Positions 14,491 to 17,847 of a stretch of 17,847 nt of DNA are shown here, in pieces (position 1 is the first letter of the stretch; each line of letters starts with the position of its first letter). The DNA is taken from contig JACMOT010000403.1 in assembly GCA_014377915.1 (NCBI GenBank), forward strand, positions 1 through 17,847, written 5' to 3'. The position numbers were made by a program, and so were the translations under genes. The notes under the pieces were generated by a model. The model searched no databases and was not told where the DNA came from. It saw nothing but the letters and a program-made list of their open reading frames with translations. This DNA comes from Tardiphaga sp. (GTDB taxonomy: Bacteria; Pseudomonadota; Alphaproteobacteria; Rhizobiales; Xanthobacteraceae).

Positions 14491-14925
14491 GTGACACACA
14501 CCCGCTACGCCTTTGTGAAATCAAATTGGCACGCTGAAATCGTCAACAAGGCGCTGGATGGCTTTCTGGAACTAATATCCGTGGAGCAGGTCGACGTGTT
14601 TGATGTTCCAGGCGCGTTCGAAATGCCGCTCCTCGCCCGCGATCTTGCAGCTTCCGGAAAATACGCAGCTGTCGTAGCGGCTGCGCTTGTCGTGGACGGT
14701 GGAATCTACAGGCACGACTTCGTCGCCGCGGCGGTTGTGAATGGCCTGATGCGCGCCGCCTTTGATACAAATATTCCGATACTTTCAGTCTCTCTCACCC
14801 CTCATCATTTTCAGGAGACGAAGCATCACATCGGCATTTTCAGCGATCATTTTGTCGTAAAGGGAAGAGAGGCCGCGCAGGCTGCACTCGTGATTGGAAA
14901 GACTCGAGCTTCTTTGGCTGCTTGA
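14491..14925 (+). CDS. ribH2: 6,7-dimethyl-8-ribityllumazine synthase, type II (RibH2)
   Basis: The enzyme condenses 5-amino-6-ribitylamino-uracil with 3,4-dihydroxy-2-butanone 4-phosphate to lumazine, the step before riboflavin. The start is GTG at 14491 behind AAGGAG. An earlier in-frame ATG (14452) would run through the SD hairpin and is unlikely. The 144-residue product has FVKSNWHAEIV (W13, the stacking Trp of type II enzymes), DVFDVPGAFEMPL (35-47), VVDGGIYRHDFVA (H75 catalytic) and LTPHHFQETKHH (102-113), all typical of Brucella/Mesorhizobium RibH2. It is shorter than Brucella RibH2 (about 158), mainly from a shorter N-terminus and a shorter loop before DVFDVPG. FMN feedback through the riboswitch is expected. 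A separate housekeeping RibH1 usually exists elsewhere in such genomes. Confidence 0.95.
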   Translation: MTHTRYAFVKSNWHAEIVNKALDGFLELISVEQVDVFDVPGAFEMPLLARDLAASGKYAAVVAAALVVDGGIYRHDFVAAAVVNGLMRAAFDTNIPILSVSLTPHHFQETKHHIGIFSDHFVVKGREAAQAALVIGKTRASLAA

Positions 14926-14933
14926 CAGCGCGT

Positions 14934-15026
14934 AACCCGGATGCGCCAAAGCACATCCGGGGTTGCTTTCAATAATATGATCCTGGGTACCGCTGTGTAT
15001 GTCCGGGCTACGCTCGCTACCCGGAC
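14934..15026. repeat. Palindromic intergenic repeat after ribH2
   Basis: Two palindromes lie between convergent ribH2 and the GH19 gene. One is AACCCGGATG (14934-14943) against CATCCGGGGTT (14954-14964) with one bulged base. The other is GTCCGGG (15001-15007) against CCCGGAC (15020-15026) around TACGCTCGCTA. The CCCGGATG and CTACGCTCGCTAC words resemble the element at 1714-1821, so these are probably members of one dispersed family. The first hairpin may also end ribH2 transcription. Confidence 0.65.
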
Positions 15027-15036
15027 GATGCAGGGG

Positions 15037-15909
15037 TCAGTTGGCGAGCCGCAGGTTGAGGGCTGCATCGGTGACAATGCCGGCATTGCCATCGACGGGA
15101 ATGGCAGCCTGCTTCTGAAACCCATTGACCGCTTCGGTTGTGGCGGGGCCGTATTTTCCATCGACCACCAGAGCCGGCTCGGCGCCGAGGTCGTTTAACG
15201 ACTCCTGAAGCGCCCGGGTTTCGTCGGACGGCTCGGCTGCTTTCCAGGCGATGCTTTCGACTCCACCCTTGCCGACGATCTTCCATATCTCCTCGAACAG
15301 ATCGGTACGGCCGCTCAGGCCATTATAGCCGCCGTTGATGGCGCGCGTGATTTTTCGAATCTCGTTCTTGTCGGCGAGGTCGTTCAACTTGCCCTGGTTC
15401 CATTCATTGAGCGCCGGCAGCAGCGCTGCCTCGGGCGACACGATGAGGTCGGGGTTGGTGTAGAAGTCGACACCCGAGAGCTTGCCCATCGTGACATAGT
15501 TGGTACCGCCGGTCGTTTGCAGCAAACCGCCGCCCCGATATTTGTAGCCGTCTCCCGGCTTGGTATTGCCCAACTCCCGCGCCTTTTTGGGATTCCCCAA
15601 GCCGTAGACCCGCTCGGCCAAGGCACGCGCGTTGTTCAGATAATGATCCACCTCATCCGGACGGATAGCGGCGCTGTGGTGGCCCACGCCGAAGATCTCA
15701 AGCAGCCGGGCAGGGGTTTTGTAGTTCATGTTCTCGAACAGAACGGTGCCACGGCCCGTTTCATAAAGCGCCTGCGCGAGAAAATGCGCGATGCGCAGCG
15801 GGGTGTCGATTTTGAATTTCTCGAAAAGCCCGTCGCCGTCTTCAAAAGCCTTGAGATAGTTCGGATAGCAGCGGGAGGCGACCTTCCGCACAATGGTTAC
15901 GACACGCAC
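15037..15909 (-). CDS. GH19 endolysin/chitinase-like lysozyme with C-terminal peptidoglycan-binding domain
   Basis: A 290-residue muralytic or chitinolytic enzyme. The lysozyme-like catalytic domain (about 15-215) carries RIAHFLAQALYETG (E50 the likely catalytic acid, in the usual HxLAQxxHE-type position), FENMNYKTPARLLEIF, and the GH19 signature YKYRGGGLLQTTGGTNY (122-138), then ITRAINGGYNGLSGR. Residues 231-288 form a PG-binding-1 repeat (ALQESLNDLGA...VDGKYGPATTEAVNGFQ). No signal peptide or holin is seen. The layout is that of phage endolysins or of toxin/autolysin enzymes derived from them. The start is GTG at 15909, with an excellent GGAAGGAG SD. No other phage genes are adjacent, so it may be a domesticated or solitary gene. 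Whether it cuts peptidoglycan or chitin cannot be told. Confidence 0.9.
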   Translation of the reverse strand: MRVVTIVRKVASRCYPNYLKAFEDGDGLFEKFKIDTPLRIAHFLAQALYETGRGTVLFENMNYKTPARLLEIFGVGHHSAAIRPDEVDHYLNNARALAERVYGLGNPKKARELGNTKPGDGYKYRGGGLLQTTGGTNYVTMGKLSGVDFYTNPDLIVSPEAALLPALNEWNQGKLNDLADKNEIRKITRAINGGYNGLSGRTDLFEEIWKIVGKGGVESIAWKAAEPSDETRALQESLNDLGAEPALVVDGKYGPATTEAVNGFQKQAAIPVDGNAGIVTDAALNLRLAN

Positions 15910-16138
15910 GGGATACTCCTTCCTACATCGCCACGGGGCAAGGCGCCGCCATCGCCCGCGCGGCTGACCGGATTATGCACGCGCACCTTGAGGTTGCAAG
16001 TCGCTCTGCGCGCATTGGAATGCCGCGCTGTCATTTCCGTGCCGCGGGATGAGCGTTCGGCCTGCGGAAGCTGCAACACGCTTGCGCAAACATGCACAAC
16101 AACGCAGGCTGCAGAAAAATAATAACAGGGAGATGAAG

Positions 16139-17362
16139 ATGAAGCGTCGCACATTCTTGGCCGGACTCGGCGCAGCGGGCTTCGGTGTCGTCGCGTCGCC
16201 CGCGATCGTTCGCGCGGCCGCTGATACGCCGCTCAAATTCGGCGTGCTGACCGACATGAACGGCCTGTTCGCCGACAATGGCGGAAAAGGTTCGGTGGCG
16301 GCCGCGCAATTGGCGATCGACGAATGGGGCGGCAGCGTGCTGGGCAGGCCGATCGAGCTGGTCTCCGCCGACCATCAGAACAAGCCGGACATTGGCGGCA
16401 ACATTGCGCGCGAATGGTACGATCAGAACGGTGTCGACGTCATTCTCGACGTGCCGGTATCCTCGGTGTGCATCGCCGTGCAGAATTTCGCCAAGGACCG
16501 CAACAAGATGTTCATCACGTCGGCGGGCGGCTCGGCGGATCTCAGCGGCAAACTCTGCTCGCCTAATTTCATTCAGTGGACCTACACCACCTATGCGCTC
16601 GCCAATGTCGCCGGCAGGGCCATGCTCCAGCGCGGCGGTGACAGCTGGTTCTTCGTGGTCGCCGACTACGCCTTCGGTCAGGCGCTGGAGCGCGACGTTA
16701 CCGACGTCGCCGTCAAGGGCGGCGGCAAGGCGTTGGGCCGCGCGCCGCATCCGATCAACACCGCGGATTTCAGCTCGCAATTGCTGACGGCCAAGGCGTC
16801 CGGCGCCAAGGTGATCGCCATCGCCAATGCCGGCAGCGACACCCAGAACGCCATCAAGCAGGCGGAAGAGTTCGGCTTGATGGACGGCAAACAGAAGCTG
16901 ATCGCGCTGTTGATCGACGTCAACGATATCCGCAGCGTCGGCCTGAAGAGTGCGCAGGGCCTTCTGGTGACGTCCGGCTTCTACTGGAACATGGACGAAC
17001 GCGCGCGTGAATTTTCCAGACGTTACGGCAAGAAGATGGGCAAGCCACCGAGCATGATGCAGGCCGGCGTCTATTCCTCGACGCTGAACTATATCAAGTC
17101 GGTGCAGGCGGCGAACACCAAGGATCCGGCGGCGGTGGTGAACGACCTGCAGGGGCGCGTCATCGACGACGCCTTCGCGCGCAATGGCAAATTGCGGTCG
17201 GACAATCTGATGGTGCACGATATGTACCTTGCCGAGGTCAAGAAGCCCGCCGAGGTTACGGACAGCTACGATGTCTTCAAGATCCTCGCTACCGTGAAGG
17301 GCGAGGACGCGTTCCCGCCGCTCTCGGCCAGCGCCTGTCCGATGGTGACGGCCAGCAAGTAG
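16139..17362 (+). CDS. Tat-dependent ABC transporter substrate-binding protein (branched-chain amino acid/LivK type)
   Basis: A periplasmic ligand-binding protein of 407 residues. The start is ATG 16139, with GGGAG 6 bases before. An ATG two codons earlier sits on the SD, and the longer open frame upstream is unlikely. The N-terminus MKRRTFLAGLGAAGFGVVAS is a twin-arginine signal, with cleavage near VRA-AA (about 27). The mature part begins LKFGVLTDMNGLFADNGGKG and has AAQLAIDEWGG, DVILDVPVSSV and QAGVYSSTLNYIKSVQA, as in the Peripla_BP_6 (LivK-like) family that serves HAAT transporters. No permease or ATPase gene is next to it in view, so it is an orphan here or its partners lie elsewhere. 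The ligand is unknown. In this family it may be an amino acid, amide or aromatic acid. Confidence 0.93.
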   Translation: MKRRTFLAGLGAAGFGVVASPAIVRAAADTPLKFGVLTDMNGLFADNGGKGSVAAAQLAIDEWGGSVLGRPIELVSADHQNKPDIGGNIAREWYDQNGVDVILDVPVSSVCIAVQNFAKDRNKMFITSAGGSADLSGKLCSPNFIQWTYTTYALANVAGRAMLQRGGDSWFFVVADYAFGQALERDVTDVAVKGGGKALGRAPHPINTADFSSQLLTAKASGAKVIAIANAGSDTQNAIKQAEEFGLMDGKQKLIALLIDVNDIRSVGLKSAQGLLVTSGFYWNMDERAREFSRRYGKKMGKPPSMMQAGVYSSTLNYIKSVQAANTKDPAAVVNDLQGRVIDDAFARNGKLRSDNLMVHDMYLAEVKKPAEVTDSYDVFKILATVKGEDAFPPLSASACPMVTASK

Positions 17363-17439
17363 CAAGTGGGGCGTAATAGCGACTTGTCCGCCGAAGCCCG
17401 CCGAGCGGAGGCGGAAGCGGTTGGCGCCGAGGTGACGGC

Positions 17440-17463
17440 GGCGGATTGACTTCGCAATCCGCC
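17440..17463. terminator. Palindromic repeat/terminator-like hairpin between convergent genes
   Basis: GGCGGATTG, ACTTCG, CAATCCGCC is a perfect 9-bp stem with a 6-base loop, followed by CTACG. The GGCGGATT..AATCCGCCCTACG word is a common intergenic repeat in Bradyrhizobium-like genomes (general knowledge). It lies immediately at the stop codon of the hydrolase gene and after the binding-protein gene, so it probably ends both transcripts. Confidence 0.65.
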
Positions 17464-17847
17464 CTACGGTTGTACGGCGATCGGTCCCTGATCCGCGACG
17501 AACGCGCGGATCAGGGAGAACACCTGTTGTGGATCATCGTCATGAACGACATGTCCGCAATGGGGCAGCCGTTCGAAGCGAACCAGATGGGAGGGCAACG
17601 AGCGCGCCGTGGCCTCCGCCAGAGCGACCGGAACGATCGGATCGTGCTCGCCATTGATCATCAGCACCGGACAGGCGAGCTTCGCCAGCTCGACGTGGAA
17701 GTCGAAACGGCCATGTTCGTTGCGCGGCCCGTTGAAATGCAGCGCGACCTCCGTCTTCATGATGGCTCGCAAGGGGTCTGCCGTCGGCTCGCGTCGGTGC
17801 CGGTAGAACGGAACGCAACGCTGCCAATAGGCCGCGCGCCCGTCCGC
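17464..17847 (-). CDS. Alpha/beta hydrolase, C-terminal part, cut by window edge
   Basis: The frame stays open to the right edge, so only the last 127 codons are present. An internal TTG at 17772 is not the start. The visible part ends with CPVLMINGEHDPIVP (catalytic Asp region) and LPHCGHVVHDDDPQQ (catalytic His region), followed by the last helix. This is the usual end of an alpha/beta-hydrolase-fold enzyme such as an esterase or proline iminopeptidase-like peptidase. The nucleophile and lid lie outside the window, so neither substrate nor subfamily can be given. It converges on the binding-protein gene across a palindrome. Confidence 0.85.
   Translation of the reverse strand, partial: ADGRAAYWQRCVPFYRHRREPTADPLRAIMKTEVALHFNGPRNEHGRFDFHVELAKLACPVLMINGEHDPIVPVALAEATARSLPSHLVRFERLPHCGHVVHDDDPQQVFSLIRAFVADQGPIAVQP

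Noticed and set aside
16049..16138. Longer N-terminus for the ABC binding protein
   Set aside because: The extra residues precede a twin-arginine signal that must be N-terminal, and the SD at about 16128 fits the ATG at 16139.
16031..17365. A 444-codon open frame antisense to the ABC binding-protein gene
   Set aside because: It mirrors the whole gene, is rich in Arg, His and Gly with no recognisable fold, and is explained by GC-rich third positions of the real gene.

Overview
The window (17,847 bases, high GC) looks like the chromosome of a Bradyrhizobium/Rhodopseudomonas-type alphaproteobacterium. The signs are strong GC bias at third codon positions, several GTG starts behind good Shine-Dalgarno (SD) sequences, rhizobial-type short intergenic palindromes, a type II lumazine synthase (RibH2) under an FMN riboswitch, and a Tat-exported branched-chain-amino-acid-type binding protein. 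This placement is an inference from gene content and sequence style. No rRNA, tRNA, CRISPR array, transposase or integrase was seen.

Left part (1-6053): a DEAD-box RNA helicase with a DbpA-like RNA-binding domain and a basic tail runs in from the left edge and ends at a perfect 13-bp hairpin. Opposite it, on the minus strand, lie a LysR-type regulator, an AraJ/YdhP-like MFS transporter, a Bcr/CflA-like MFS transporter and a short-chain dehydrogenase. They are closely spaced and may form one efflux/detoxification unit. The dehydrogenase appears to lack the usual catalytic serine.

Middle (6054-11131): an exported zinc amidase (minus) diverges from an exported Sel1-repeat protein (plus). Next come a Tat-exported GH1 beta-glucosidase (minus), a 94-residue membrane protein (plus) and an unusual 398-residue membrane/coiled-coil protein (plus) whose membrane module recalls proteins of large phages.

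Right part (11132-17847): a YghU-type glutathione transferase (minus) is divergent from a group III truncated haemoglobin (plus). A short, E. coli-type, ACT-domain phosphoglycerate dehydrogenase SerA (minus) follows. Then comes an FMN riboswitch with a readable expression platform, in which a hairpin covers the SD of ribH2. Beyond it are a solitary phage-like GH19 endolysin/chitinase (minus), a Tat-dependent ABC substrate-binding protein (plus), and the C-terminal part of an alpha/beta hydrolase (minus) cut by the right edge.

Most of the window is ordinary housekeeping and accessory chromosome. The points most worth a second look are the 9935-11131 membrane/coiled-coil protein, the ribH2 riboswitch expression platform, the SDR without its serine, and the solitary endolysin.
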